From Gnetum montanum (lineage: Eukaryota; Streptophyta; Gnetopsida; Gnetales; Gnetaceae): a stretch of 64,000 nucleotides of DNA. Under the pieces are notes generated by a model. That model ran no database searches, was not told the origin of the DNA, and was given only the letters and a program-made list of their open reading frames with translations. The translations under genes were made by a program, and so were the position numbers. Below are positions 11,150 through 24,189 of this stretch, piece after piece (position 1 is the first letter of the stretch; every line of letters starts with the position of its first letter). The DNA lies in NCBI GenBank assembly GCA_015680685.1, contig MNCI01017754.1, forward strand, positions 434 to 64,433, written 5' to 3'.

Positions 11150-12903
11150 ATGAGCTAAGTTGATCTATGTGGGGATTTTGAGCTTGAATATACTTGTGTT
11201 TGTTTCCAACCATTCTTGTTTACTTTGCTCTATATTATCTTTCTTTATTCTCTTATGTTTTATCTCACATTGTGAGCTTTCCCAATCTCAAAAAGGAGGA
11301 GATTGTTGTATGTTTTAAGCTTCATTATATCCTATGCCTTTTATGTTTTTTCTATCTATGCTTGATATGATTAGTTGTTTTCTCATTATTACATCTTGAT
11401 TCTAAGCTTGAGAGTCACTAACAAACAAGATTTGCATGCTTTTTAGTTAAGCTCTTATATCATTATCTTGTCTATGTTTACTACCTATGTTTATCTTTGT
11501 GCTATGAGCTTAATCTATTTAATGATAGAAGGATCTTCTTTTCATATTTTTCTAACAAAAAGGATGAGTGAGTTATGATGAAATTTATGATTTGTGATAT
11601 AATTATTTGTAATTTATTTTTTCATAAAAGTTGAGATGATTCCTTTGCATTCTTAATGTTCTTTGAATAGGTTATTTATATAAGCATGCAACATTTCTAA
11701 GCTTGTCTTATGCTTGATTGAATAATTTTTTTTTTGTTTCATCTATCATGAATTTGTGCTTTTGGATTCTTAATAGATTATAAGCTATTTGTGTAGTTGG
11801 ATGTGATATATATTTTTTTAAAAATTGTTTGATTATGTTATGATTTGTGTTATAATGATTATTTGCTCATCTTTAACTGGTTGTATGATTCTTATGCCTA
11901 ACTAGCTATATGATGCTTGTTGTTAAAAGCTTTCTAATATAAGCATAATAAGTTTCTTAATTATAATTTATATGTATGAGTTGAGTTGATCTATGTGGGG
12001 ATTTTGAGCTTGAATCTACTCATATTTTTTCCCAACCATTCCTATTTGCTTCACTCTATATGATCTTCCTCTATTCTCTCATGTTCAAGCTCACATTGTG
12101 AGCTCTCCCAAACTTAAAAGAAGAAGTTTGTTGGATGTATTTTATGATTTTTATGTCTATGCTTGGTGTGAATAGTTGTTTTCTCATTATTACATCTTAG
12201 TCATGACCTTGACAATTCATTAACAAACAAGATCAATATGATTTTCAGTTAAGATTTTATATGTGTTTATCACCTATGTTTATCTTTTTGTTTTGAGCTT
12301 AATTTTTTTAATGATAGGAGAAGATTCTTTTCATCTTTTTCTAACAAAAAGGAGGAGGGAGTTATGATGTGATTGATGATATATGTTGTAATTATATGAG
12401 TTTTTGTGAGAACAAGTATAGATTATTCCTCTACATTCTTAATGCTCTTTATATAAGTTCTTTGTATAAGGGTGTAGCATTTTTAAACCTATCATATGCT
12501 TGACCAAATAATTTTTTTTCTTTCATCTATTATAAGTTTGTAGTTTTGACTACTTGGCAGATTTTAAGCTATGTATGTAAGTGGATGTGAGGTCTAATTA
12601 TTATTTAAATTTCTTAATTGTGTTATGATGATTATTTTCTCATCTTTAACTACTTGTATGATTCTTATGCTTAATTGCTTGTATGATGCTTGTTGTTAAG
12701 AGATTTCTAATATAAGCTTAATAAGTTCCTTTATCATAATCTATATGTATAACTTGAGTTAGTCTATGTGGAGATTCTCAGCTTGAATTACTTATGGTTT
12801 TTTCCCAACCATTCCTATCTACTTCACTCTGTATGATTTTTCTCCATTCTTTCATGTTCAAGCTCACATTGTGAGCTCTTCCAATCTTAAAAAGGGGGGT
12901 GAT
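11150..12903 (+). repeat. Tandem copies of copia 3' tract with polypurine tracts
   Basis: The end-piece beginning gttgatctatgtggggat occurs near 11160 and 11985, and in diverged form near 12760. Each time it is followed by the (a)gctcacattgtgagct palindrome, a polypurine tract, and a TGTTGnATG-like LTR start. The first two LTR starts last only about 25 bp before the sequence returns to the beginning of the unit (tctatgc(c/t)t...). This gives one partial and two full units of about 770-825 bp. Only the third polypurine tract, at about 12890-12903, is followed by a full LTR. The unit corresponds to 7490-8222 of the first copia element. Confidence 0.75.
12088..12104. promoter_or_regulatory. 17-nt palindrome before polypurine tract
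   Basis: agctcacattgtgagct is a perfect inverted repeat with 8-nt arms and one central base. It recurs exactly at 12861-12877, one step shorter at 11263-11278, and mutated at 8181-8197. Each copy lies about 10-30 nt upstream of a polypurine tract. Its constancy against a diverged background suggests selection while the element was active. Function unknown. Confidence 0.6.
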
Positions 12904-15050
12904 TGATAGGTGTTTTAGGCTTGGTTACAAGTTTGAATTTGTAATAGAGCTTTTTTTAAGATGGGTTCTAGCTTTCATCTTGTCTTTTGTAGTAAAGCTT
13001 TAGTTTACACATGTTATTCATGCTATATCAACATGTAAAACAACAAAACCATTTTTTGGTTTTACAAATCCTATCCAAAATGGTTCTGCCAACTCAGCAT
13101 CACATTCATTCAAAGTTTTTTTTAACCTAGCATAGTTTTTGGTTTTATCTTTAGAACTATTTTTCAGTTCTACAAAGGATGCTTAATTTGGTTCTAGCAC
13201 ATTAGCTTCCTTTTCATATGGATGGGACTTGTAGGGCCAAGCTAAGTGTTCTAAAAGATCTTATGTGTTGTTCAATTTTTATCTAGCTTAGCATTGACTA
13301 TTAGAACCATATTCTAGTTCTACAAGAGCTCAAGCTACTAGTAACTTCTCTTTACCATGTTAGCTCTTTGTTTTGGTTCTATTTGCACATTGTAATCTAG
13401 TGGTTTTGGTGGAGCTAAGCTAAGCATTTTTAGAGCATGTGTATAGAGAAATTTTTAATCTAGTTTACCCTATATAACCAACCTCTAGAACCATCTTTTC
13501 GTTCTACAAAGCTCTTTCAAAATGGTTTTGTCATTTCAGCAATTTTCTTCCACACATGTAGGAATAGTTAAAAGATCATTTTCTAGAGAAAAATTTTTAA
13601 AACCATTTTTGATTCTATTGGGTGCCTTGCCACATCAGCTCATAGAAACAATTTTTGATTTTACAAAGCTCTTCTAAAATGGTTCTACCATGTTAGCACT
13701 TTTATTTTTCATGTGCAAGAAATTTTTTTTTACTTCATGAAAATCAAAAGGTAATAGAATCATTTTTCTAGTTCTAAGAAAGCTAGATCTTTTACATTAG
13801 CTTGCTATGAGAGAATCTTGTATCAAAAGGAGTTTGGACTTGGTTATATAGGCTATATTATTACACATTAGCTTTAAAATAAAATTAGTGACAAATTAAG
13901 GGCAAAAGATCTTCCATGTTAGCTATCTTCAAAAAAAAAATATTGATTTAAAACTAACAGAGCCAAAAAATTTATTCTAAATCTTGAGCTTTTTTTAAGC
14001 TAGACAATACTAGATTAGAGATTAAAAATAAGAGAGTTTACATATGCAATTAAGTTGAAGCTATAGAAAAAGGTGATTATACCATGAAAAAATTAAAAAA
14101 GATCTATTTATAATAAATATTGAAAAGGGCCATTATATGAAAAAACTAGAGTTTGTTTTGCTAGGGAAGTAAGTTAAACCTTATTAATGAAAATAACAAG
14201 GATTATTAGTTAAAGCATAAAGATTTGTTATCTCTAATACAAGCAGATCTTGTTATTTTTGTGTGAAGTAAAGGAACTGTTAGCATCAAAACTGAAATAA
14301 TAGATTTCTTTCACCTCTGCTAAGCTTTTAGTGCTTACCTTAAGCTCATACCAAAATTATTAATGAGGCCAAGATGTAATAGATATATCTTCTTCTTTTT
14401 TAGCTAATAGTTTTGAAATGGCTATAGCTTCTTCCCTCTCATGCTTCTCTAGTGAATTAGCAATAGCTTGAAGAACAACTCTAAAAGTGACAACAAAGAA
14501 TGATGGCTATAAATTAAAGCTTTCGAGCTTAGTTCTATAATTCTAGTTTTTAGCTCCTTGATGCTTAAAACTAGAATTTCTCCTTTTCTATTATACTCTT
14601 CTTCTTGGTTCTCATTCTCTCTCTATTTTTTCTATAAAATATTTGTTTTCATTTGTTTAAAAAGTTATGTAGCGTTTTATTCCCTACATTGAGACAAGGT
14701 AGAATGTTTTTCTCCTCCTCTATGTTATGAAAGTGAATTTCTATAACTTTGAACTTGGTGGTTGTGCTTAGTTTAGGATTGTAAAGGAAGCCATGTAATT
14801 TTTTATCAATATAATTACTCTATCTCCTAGGATCTATGGAGAGTTTTATGGTGTATGTAGGTCAACTATTCTAGCAACTGAACCAGCTTAAAAAATCCAA
14901 GTCTATTTAATTTTTTTCTTTATAGCTACTTTATTTTCTAGGTTAAGTTTTAAATTTGGAGCTTTCTGTGAGTCTTCAACTAGCTCTAATTTTTATAGAG
15001 TACTAATTTAACCCCTCCCCCTCAATGCCTTTAGGTATGTCTAGGAAAAA
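12904..15050 (+). repeat. Second full-length copia LTR
   Basis: Starts TGATAGGTGTTTTAGGC directly after the polypurine tract aaaaaggggggtgat and runs parallel to 8223-10242 to an end near 15050 (ctcaatgcctttaggt...). It is somewhat longer than the first. No coding region of its own element lies upstream between 10243 and 12903, so this is the 3' end of a partial element or a recombination product. Confidence 0.7.
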
Positions 15051-16080
15051 AAAGTAAAATTTTGAATTTGAAAACTTAGATTAGGGATAAACTTGGACTT
15101 GTTGACTACTACTACAAGAATTCTTTGCTCTATTTTTTCACAACTACTAATGATAATAATGATAAGAACATTAGTATTCAACATAAGACTACTATCTCTA
15201 ACAAAGCCTCATTCATTCTAGCTTCTACTATAAAAGACATGATTTATTAATATACCACTATTCTATGGATGATAGATACTACGAAGAACTACATGTGTCT
15301 ATGAAAAATAGAAAAGTAAAAGTATTTATAGTAAAGAAAATATATTTCTTGAAAATAATGGATTATAGACATAACATCTAAGTTTTTGTCAAGGTTGTTG
15401 GTTATGATAGGCACCTTGGTTGGCTGACAATAGAGAATAGGTAGGTAATAATTTAACAAACAAATTTCTATCATTTATTCAAAAAACCATCTCTCTTTCT
15501 TTAAATTTAATTCTAGTCTATGTTGTAAGTCACTAGTCAACATTTTTCCCTTAGGATTCTGGAATGTTTGCTCATCTTTTGATTCAAGATTATTTATGCC
15601 ACATTTGCTTCCTTTTTCTTCACTGATTTTGGAACACCTACAACCCATAATTGATAACTTTATTCATCAATCCTTTGTGTTGATTTACATGTTATGTGAT
15701 ATGAGCCATTTATTAACATATCAACATGATCAAATAATAAATTATCGTAATGATGATTTTAGTCCTAATTAGCTAAGATTTTTCTAGCTAGGATTGAATC
15801 TATATCTTTAGGTTTGAAAAATAATCATTTTATCATCACTTGAAGTAATGATCCTTATAATAATTTTCGTCAACATTTTAAATATGAAACATAATATAAT
15901 CAATATTTTCCATGCAAATAAGATATATGTCAATTTATAAATATTAATATATTAATTATCTAACATTGAATAATCATACTAGTCGAATTGTTGGTTGTAT
16001 GCACAACTAAAAATTGAAAAATTAAAATTGAACTTGAGGTTTTATTATGTCCAAAGGCCCACACAATCTATTAGAGAGAT
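15051..16080. other. AT-rich spacer
   Basis: No frame, repeat partner in the window or retroelement motif seen. This may be the pre-insertion sequence around the large nest that begins at 16081. Confidence 0.5.
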
Positions 16081-16592
16081 ATTATATTTTTCCAAATGGT
16101 CTCATTGCATTACAAAGATGGTATCTCTTTATAACAAATGTTGTGATAGTTGTAATAAGATTTAAAAGGGCAAGTTGTAATCAAGACTTGAAAGGCTACA
16201 TTGTAATAATAAGCATGTCTCTAAAGGTTATCTTTGAAAGTTTGACCTAAGGTATTTGTATGCAGACATTAAAAGGTGTATCAGCATAGCGTTGCAAATC
16301 TGATAAAGGTAAGTAATAAGTGCCCAATAAAGTAGGTCAAGAAGATGATTGGCCATTCCTTTTAGCTAGTTGTATGCCTAACCATGATGGTGGTGATAGA
16401 TTGCCTCTAATGGATAGATGTTGAAGAAAGATAATCCCAATTAACCATTAAAACACAACCTAGATACATTATTACACATTAATAAAGCATTATTTTCATT
16501 TTCTTTCTACATTTTTATTATTATTTTTTATGCATAATGTCAAATATTACAAACATTTGACATTTTCCATGACATCCAAGAATGGGATATTA
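16081..16592 (+). repeat. Left LTR of element D
   Basis: Runs parallel to 51919-52438: shared stretches include tcattgcat(t/a)acaaagat, gcatgtctct(a/t)aaggttatcttt, agtttgacctaaggtattt and cacattaataaagcattattttcatttt. The shared aataaagc near the 3' end may be the polyadenylation signal. The first 20-30 bp and exact ends are blurred by decay. Confidence 0.7.
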
Positions 16593-17054
16593 CATTTGAT
16601 ATTTTGTGAGCAGTGAGGTACCCCTACACCCACCCATATGAATCACAAGTGTTCATGCACAATCTGGTCAAATTCCATGGAAGGGACTAGTTGTGGCATC
16701 TAGATAGTTATGCTTTGATTGTAGTTCATTGTCTTCCCACTTGGACTAGTGGTAGCTTTGTCATGTATGATTTAGTCCAAAGTGAGGTGTATGATGTTTT
16801 CTAACTCTATGCTACTCCTAGTGATGAAAAGAGATAAAGTGATTAACTAATGAACAGTGAAAAAAAAAGCCTAAATTAGGCTATGGTGATGTTATCTGCT
16901 CTTAATCATCTGTACACATATTGGACTTCATGGAGCTAATTCTAGGCTTATTAAGTGTACATCACTAGTTGTCCCAAACTATAAACCTCTAGGCAACCAA
17001 GTATTTACACTTAAACACTCATGATTAAGGTGTACACATTCCACTTAATAATAG
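16593..17054 (+). other. Internal remnant of element D, left side
   Basis: Follows the LTR with tttgatattttgtgagc, which could be a mutated primer-binding site of the initiator-Met type. No protein frame recognised over 460 bp. It ends where element B begins. Confidence 0.4.
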
Positions 17055-17431
17055 GAATAGTAAATAACAATAAATGGAAATGTTTAACTAAAGAAAGCAT
17101 TGAATAATTAAAGCAAAAATATTAATCTAAGTGGATGTTGTAATGATGGAAGTAATCTAAATCTTTATTGCTAGTCATGTAACATGTCCATGTATTTCAC
17201 ACTCAAATAAAGGTGTCATACAATTATAAACATCATACTGTAGGAATGCACTAGGAAGAAAAGAAATTGAAAACTAACTATCTCTAAGATGTGCAAAAAC
17301 TATCTTATTCGGAAGCCCAAGCGTAATATTTATAGGCGAGGTCTAGATGAGGAGATGTCAGGTATTTGATGTTACTTATTAGCCTCAACATTGGGTACAT
17401 GATGTCAGGACTCCGAAGTCAGGGCCCATCA
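17055..17431 (-). repeat. 3' LTR of element B
   Basis: Aligned by eye with 47489-47863: common stretches include aaatgtttaactaaagaaagcattgaataatta, caaaaactatct, tgttacttattagcctc. In the minus sense it begins TGATGGGCCCTGACTTC. The distal end reads ...ttatttacta, which departs from the usual CA. Confidence 0.65.
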
Positions 17432-17479
17432 AATCATGTCTCATCATACCCCCATGACTAAATGAAAACTCGTCCTCGA

Positions 17480-20378
17480 GTTAAAAAATGATGAGGAACA
17501 AGTCTTTTACAAAATAGTAGGTAGGTATGGGATTATTAATTGACTCCAACAATGGACAAAATAACTGACTCTTCCCATGCCACAATGGTGTAATACAAAT
17601 ATAGGAGACATTATTACAAAACAAGACATGACAAAACAATATTGGAAGGCTCATGTAGTTCCTGGAGGTGTTGAGCCTTCCATTAATCACTTTCCTTTGT
17701 CATCAAATACCTAGAATTTGTAATGGTTGAGCAAGGCCTACAAGTTTTCCTTCTCTGTCCTTGGGTCATGCACTATCCAGGCTATTGTGTCAATGTGTGC
17801 TAGTGCTAGTACATCCCAAGGACATGGCAAGTGTGGAAACATCTAATTTACCTTAACATACCAAGTCACAAACTACCATCGTTCCTCCTTGAAGGTCCTA
17901 GCTTTATCCTTTAGCTCATGATAGTCTATCAATATTTGAGCTAGGTTTAAGGCTACATCTTTCTATCCCTGGTAGCTAGCTTTGACCACCTCTAATTCTA
18001 ATTTTTCCACTTGTAACTTTTGCAACTCATCCTTTCGATCAACAAAATCCTTGTCATATAGTGCATAGGTGGTCACCACTTGTTACTTCAAATCACTTCT
18101 GGAACAACCTATTGTTAACATGGAAAAGTTGGCATATCTGAGGTTAGCCAATGTCATGTATTCTTTCAAATCTTCTATTTGCAAGTCCTTATTTTAACTT
18201 CCACTTGTTGGACCATGACATAGCTATCCAAAATGGCCTTCCATTTAAAATTCTATGATACCAAGGAGTTGATGTGGGCCTTGGCCATCTTGATTTCCTT
18301 CTCATTAATTTCCTTGTATATGCCAACCTAGTCCCAGAAGTGTTATTTTAACTTTTCATGTTTCTTTGCCTCATTTTTCCATGCGCTAATCATGATTACT
18401 ATCTTTTGTTGAATAGCAAGTACCCCCTCCATAAAGAGAGTTCTATTTTCTCAATCCAATCGACTCATATCCTGGTTGATCCTCACCAGTTGTTCCCTCA
18501 ACTAGTAGACACTCTCTTCCAAGATGTTCTTTTGCTTTTCCACTATGATCAACTGGGCATTCTCTTTAGCAAGCTACTTGTTTTCTTCTTGAACAATAGT
18601 CAATACCTTTTTATGTGCATGAGTTTGCGCATTTGCAACTAAGGCATTTCAAATTGCCATCTCCTTTTCTTGCTCTGCAACTGCTCTCTCCTTTTCCAAC
18701 TTGGTAAGCTCCTTTATCCAAAACTACTCCAGTTGATCTAGAGTAATGAAATGAGCAAGATCCCATTATTCAGTGCATAGGGTAGCCAACTCTTCTTGCA
18801 ATCTTTTCACCTTAGCTTCTACATGCTCTACGTTGACCTCAGCCATGACCAACTTTCCTTTTGTAGTGATGATGTATGATTGTGCCATAGTGACATTACT
18901 AGGGATGTCAAGTAGAGTGGTCATCACTAGTCCTGTCTATAGCAAATGATCAAGTACATTCTCATGCACTGCAGGAGTCATTAAGGTCCCGACCAACATT
19001 TGTGCATCTCTTGTTCCTACCAAATTAGTTGGAGGCACAATAGGAGCATTTAATGATTCCTTAATGTGATCAGTGATCACCTCTACTGTGCCTACTACAT
19101 CCTTGTGTTGTAGCACCATGACTATGGTGCCTTCTTCAATCTCCAAAGTGACCTGAAGGGATGCAACATTCCCATACATTTGGCATAACCATTGGGATCC
19201 CCCTCCTCCTAATTAAATTGAGATCTTCCCCCTTGTTGGATCAGCTTATATGGTGGGTCGTACAATGTTGTCCATAACCCAAAAGAGATTAGCCTCATCC
19301 CTACTCCCCCAGTTGACAATCTTAGTGATTCTTTGTAGGTGGCTCATCAACAATTTATAATCTTGTGGTAGTGATGGTGGAGCTTGTGCTTGTGTGCATT
19401 CCTTCAAATCTTATTGCATTTCCATTATTGGTTCTGCCTCCTTTTCAACTTCCTGCTGCTCACTAGAATCTTTTCTTGGTGCTATGATTTTAAGGAGCTC
19501 TAAAAAGGAGGTATGTTGAGCCTTCCAAAGGATATCATTGGTATATCCTAGGATTCCCACACACTTGCATAACTTTTTGATAAGATAGGAGAACAAAATT
19601 GTTGGTCTCCCTGATTTTTTTTCTTCAAACCACCACTAGATTTCTATGAAATAATATTAATTGAAAATTTTTCCATTAGAATGATGCTTCCTCTAACTAC
19701 ATAAGTGGAAATGTGATTAAGCCCTTCGGTGAGGAATAAGTAATATGTCTCAATCTTGAAGTAAGTTCTCTCTTCCAAGGTCATCTCATGATATGATTTA
19801 TCTTCTTTATTATATGCTCGTTTTAGCCATAGTCTCTTTGTTTCGGGGTCAGATCTAGTAGACAAGTGAGAAACCTTGGCCCTTTCATCGGGTAGGTTAA
19901 GAGCTATAGTTATATCTTTGACTAAAGAAGAGACATTTGCCCCATAGATATTCACAATGGTACATTCATCCTTATTGTGCCAAAATTGATAGACGTCACA
20001 TAGGTACCATTTACCATAGTCAAACAGGATCAACCATAATGGGGATGCTTTGAGTTGCATTCACATTGCTTTAGAAGAAAATTCCATGAATAGACCAAAA
20101 TTCATTTCCACAATGACTGAGGCCAATGTAGACATTTTTAGGGTGGCAACAAGGTAATCAAGAAGCAACATGAGACGTTGTCCCTATTTAGAAGTTGGTA
20201 CTTCTATCACCTCACTTTGGGCTGATTGCCTGATAATAGGGGCCTCTTAATGGATATTGAAAGATTGACCCTCTTTTTTAGCATGTTCTACTTGTTCTCC
20301 TTGCTATCCACGGCCACCATGTGGGTGCTTAGTAGCTCTCTATGAGGGTTCACCCTAAGCACCTCTTTTTGGGGCCAT
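17480..20378 (-). pseudogene. Element B reading frame, coiled-coil protein of unknown function
   Basis: A minus-strand frame opens at 20378 with MAPKRG and can be followed, with stops and frame changes, to about 17700. The best piece (20060-19650) reads WYLCDVYQFWHNKDECTIVNIYG, then VKDITIALNLPDERAKVS and LEERTYFKIETYYLFLTEGLNHIS. The order F/W-rich start, V-x-G, I-x-x-x-L-x-L-P recalls the plant families known as putative transposon proteins (for example Transposase_32 type), from memory only. The distal part (about 18750-18000) is Glu/Lys/Gln-rich and helix-prone (QEENK, KENAQL, EKQKNILEES), probably coiled coil. No catalytic retroviral domain is seen. Confidence 0.5.
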
Positions 20379-20736
20379 CTGCAATCAAACAAAAACCAAG
20401 TGTTACCAAGGTGATTTTTATTACCATCTATCAAATCATACCTTACTCAGAACTTTAGTTCATTAAGCTCATAATGCATATGATTACAGGGTTAGAAAAA
20501 TTTTCAAGAAAATTCCCCCAAAAATGTTTCTATCTCTTCTATGACCCATCACAACAAGTTTCTTTTTCATTATATGTGGCTTAAAATAATGGTTTTAGGC
20601 CTAAGGGTTAGAAAAATTGAATGTCTAGCATTATCATTAATGATTTTTCATTATAAGTCCTATGGTTTTTAACATTCTTACTCTAATAATGCCTTCCAGG
20701 CAATAGAAAATTTTAACAAATCGACACAAGAATAGT
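20379..20736 (-). other. Leader region of element B
   Basis: Noncoding DNA between the B reading frame and its 5' LTR, which is now displaced to 47489 by the insertion of element A. No clear primer-binding site is visible. The last five bases, ATAGT (20732-20736), are the target-site copy of element A. Confidence 0.45.
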
Positions 20737-21567
20737 TGATGAGCCATGATATCGCATCAAGGATATTGGGTACGCGAGTACAAGATATTGGAGTGTTCCA
20801 AGCAATATTGCATACATGATATCGAGGACTGCCTTGTTGCCTATAAATAAGAGGTGGGTGCACTTGGTTTGCATAGTTAGTCTTAGTCCCTTGCCCAAAC
20901 TCTTGCCTTTTTCCCTTTCCAGAGATAGAATTATTTCTGAGTGCCTGCAGTAGTAGTCATAAAGTGAACGAATCTTTATTCGATCATTGTGTACCTGAGC
21001 ATAGCTTGTGTATGGTAATAAAGATGAACTTTTTGATAAACCTTGTAGCATTTAGAATAGATTAATTAATGTTAATTACTATTACTTAATTCTTTCCTTA
21101 GTTAATTAACGTTCTCTTTCTCACCCTAAAACTCTCCTAAGTAAGCACACTCAATACGATCAGTTCAAGCATGCATGTAACACATGGTAACCTAGTAACG
21201 GTTAGCGTTTGGTAATCCTAGAAGTGTTGCACTAGTTTAGGATGTGTACAACAAGTGAGAACAGATGTTGGTGTTAGGACTAGTTAAATTATAGTTGAGT
21301 AGTTAAATCAAAATTAGTTTCTTAGCTATCTCTCTCCTCCCTTTGTAGCACTAGGACATAAAAACATAAAAACTATAAAAATCATGTACCTCAAGTTTAC
21401 CTAACCATACAATCATGCTATACAAGTAAGCTTGGGAAGACAATGATTGATCAACCCATCCTTGTTCCACAAAGGTTCATAAGCACTTAGTCCTTGGAAT
21501 TTGACCAGATCCTGCATGGAGGCTTATATTTGTATGGTTGAGTGTAGGGATACCTCGCTGCTCATCA
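20737..21567 (+). repeat. 5' LTR of element A
   Basis: An 831-bp LTR closely matching 46646-47488. Landmarks shared by both copies: ctataaataagaggtggg (a TATA-like box near 20841), a long identical region around aggacataaaaacataaaaac, and the end ggatacctc...catca. The first 100 bp holds several gatatc-centred palindromic words. The second half of the LTR is better conserved than the first. Confidence 0.85.
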
Positions 21568-21568
21568 T

Positions 21569-21587
21569 TGGTGCCATTTCTGGGGAC
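21569..21587 (+). promoter_or_regulatory. Primer-binding site of element A
   Basis: TGGTGCCATTTCTGGGGAC follows one base after the LTR end. It resembles the TGGCGCCGTTGCCGGGGA class of plant Ty3 primer sites with several C-to-T-type changes. It would prime minus-strand DNA synthesis from a host tRNA. Confidence 0.7.
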
Positions 21588-21759
21588 TTTGTTGTTTGTG
21601 TGCTAATTAGAACGTAGGAAATATTTCTCATCATTGGAATTAACCCTTAGGGTTGGTCACAAAAAAAATATAATAATTTATAATACATTACACACTGAAT
21701 AGACAATCATATCTCCTTCTTTGTATGAAAGTGTTTCACTGCCTAGGTCTGATACAGGG

Positions 21760-23560
21760 AATAATCAAAGGTGTAGTACACATGATAATCCAGTAGTTCC
21801 TTAGTAGTTTTGCATGGTATATGTTCATCATGATGAGTATATACCAAAATTTACCTTTATCCTCCACCAGGATGAACAATTTCATTTGAAAGATTTAGAA
21901 GGTAACATAGTGTTACCTCCTGATCGCTTAGTCCCGAGCATGCTTCTTCGTGATCTCACACAAATTGGCATGCAACACTTACTGGCAAAGTATGTTGTGC
22001 ATGATCATGACTCGAGAGAGTATCGATCCAGGAAGGCACAACATCAAAGGGATTTACAATAGGAGATACGTCATGAATTCATGAAGAAAAAGTTGTCGCA
22101 CAATGTCCCACATGTTGTCCTAAGCAAAAATGAGGGTGGTGAACCTGCCTCAGGCAGTTTCCCACATAATGATGTTTCTCCTATTGACATTGGTCAAGGG
22201 GTTGTGTATTAGAATCTTTACTCAATTATCCATAACCTAGATTTTGGTACCAACAAATATAAAGGGTCTAAAAATGGAACACAAACAAGGAGGCTACGAC
22301 CATCAAACAAGATGGACATTTCAATCATAATTGTAATTGAGGCTGCGACCATCAAAGAGAAGGAAGTAAGCACCAACATGGTGATGGTCGTCCTTCTTCA
22401 CCTTCATCATCTCCTTCACCCTCTCCTTTAGGATTTGGATGCATTCACAAAGATAAAGACCATGAGGATAAGGGTAGGTGAAATGGGAGTCATAGACAAA
22501 ATAGTCGAGAAAGGGGACGAGGGAACTCTAGAGAAACACACTGTGAAAGAAAGTAGAGTAGGGAACAATATGCGCATCATAGATGCCACAAACGAGATGA
22601 TCACGATGAACCCCTATTGGCTACTTAAAGTATGTTAGACATAACTGAGGCTGTTAGGATCCCAACAAGGCACCAAAAGGATATTAGAATCAAGAGATTA
22701 GACATGAACAATATCATCTACAAGAATTTCATGATGCATGTGCCTTAAAAAACATAGAAAATTAATGGAAAAAATTAAAGTTGTTTCCATGGACGTGAAT
22801 CAAAGAAGTGGAAAGTTAGTACCAGTCCTTAGAACTATAATCCATTCATAGGTGGAGTACCATGTTAGAATTTTTCAATGATAAGTATCAAACGTACTCT
22901 TAAGTGTCCAACCTACGAAAGAAAATCCAAAGCTGGAAACAAGGAGGACACAAACCCTTGGATGCTGCCATGGGCTGATATTATGCACTATTACATCGTT
23001 GTCCCAACCATGATTATTCATACATAGATCAACTATGCCATCTCATAGATGGGCTTAGGCATGAAATGTGAAGAACCCTTGGGACTTATGTCCAAGGAAG
23101 ACTATCCGAGCTTAGGATCCATCATGTACAAAGACTATTGGAGCAAGTTGTTGAAGAGGAAGGTGAGTTATGGAAAAGAGAAAGTGCAGAGGAATATAAC
23201 AGAGATCCTTCCCTTTGAAATAAGGGAGTAAGATTTTGTGAGGATGAAGAAGAGTCACCACTCAAGGAGATGGTGAATAGGAAAAATTTGCCTATTCAAA
23301 AACTTGCATCGAAAGTATTGGTAAAGGTGGACCAAATTGGGACTCCCTAGATGATAAATTTCAAACCGTTCTCAAAATAGTAGATGAGTCTATAGAGAAA
23401 GGTAGTGAACAGGAAAAGAAAAAAAGAGAGAGAAGCAGAATATGTATGTAACAAGGATAAGGACAAAGTTTCCATCATTGAAGAGGTTGTGGATTCAAAT
23501 ATAGACAATGATAGTGGATGTGAGATATGCTAATATGACCATCCTAAGGGATGCTACCCT
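21760..23560 (+). pseudogene. Element A gag remnant
   Basis: Plus-strand fragments: HDEYIPKFTFILHQDEQFHLKDLEGNIVLPPDRLVP (from 21826), then charged stretches near 22435-22640 and 23049-23231 (EDYPSLGSIMYKDYWSKLLKRK). At about 23520-23560 the frame reads CEICQYDHPKGC, a Cys/His knuckle. A Pro/Gln/Tyr-rich stretch follows at 23650-23950 (PQPTKQYQ, GAPSPRGDV type). I recognise it as gag by position and knuckle more than by sequence. Frequent TAG stops. Confidence 0.6.
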
Positions 23561-24189
23561 ATAATCTCACATATGCAGGAGTTTGGGGTGTATGCACTCA
23601 TCCCACAAATAAACAAAAGGCAAACACCCCAAAGGTTACCTTCTCCCCAAGGTAACCCAAGATAGTTCCACCAACCCTTAATGTATTATCCAAGTGGAAG
23701 TTCACCACAACCAACTAAGCAGTATCAATAGTGGCAGCATCCACAATCATGAGGAATGCCACCACCATGAAAATAGTATCCTTACTGGCAAACTGACCTG
23801 TATGAATATTACGTGTAGCAGCCAATCTCTCCACATGACTCTACTGGTCACGTCACTTCTTGACCTTACTACCAAGCCCATGAGTACTATAGGGCTCCTT
23901 CTCCTAGGGGTGATGTCCCATAGACATCCTTCTCATCAAGTTGCACCTCTTCCACCCATATCTCCATTATCACCTACTCTAGCTATGCAAGGTGAACTCT
24001 CTATCCAACTACAGCAACATAATGCTACAAGGGCTATTAACTCTTAATCTACTGTTGGTTTTGACAACTGCATGAAGAAAATACCTTTCTCCAGAACCAA
24101 TAGTCCAACTAAGCCCTTGCAACCACAAGTGGCTAATCCTTTAAACACCTCATTACCAATCAAAACTTTGGAACTCCCTTTAGGCCGAA

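Noticed and set aside
15772-15830. tRNA-like word aggattgaatc after a short imperfect repeat
   Set aside because: No matching box A at the right distance and no second copy in the window.
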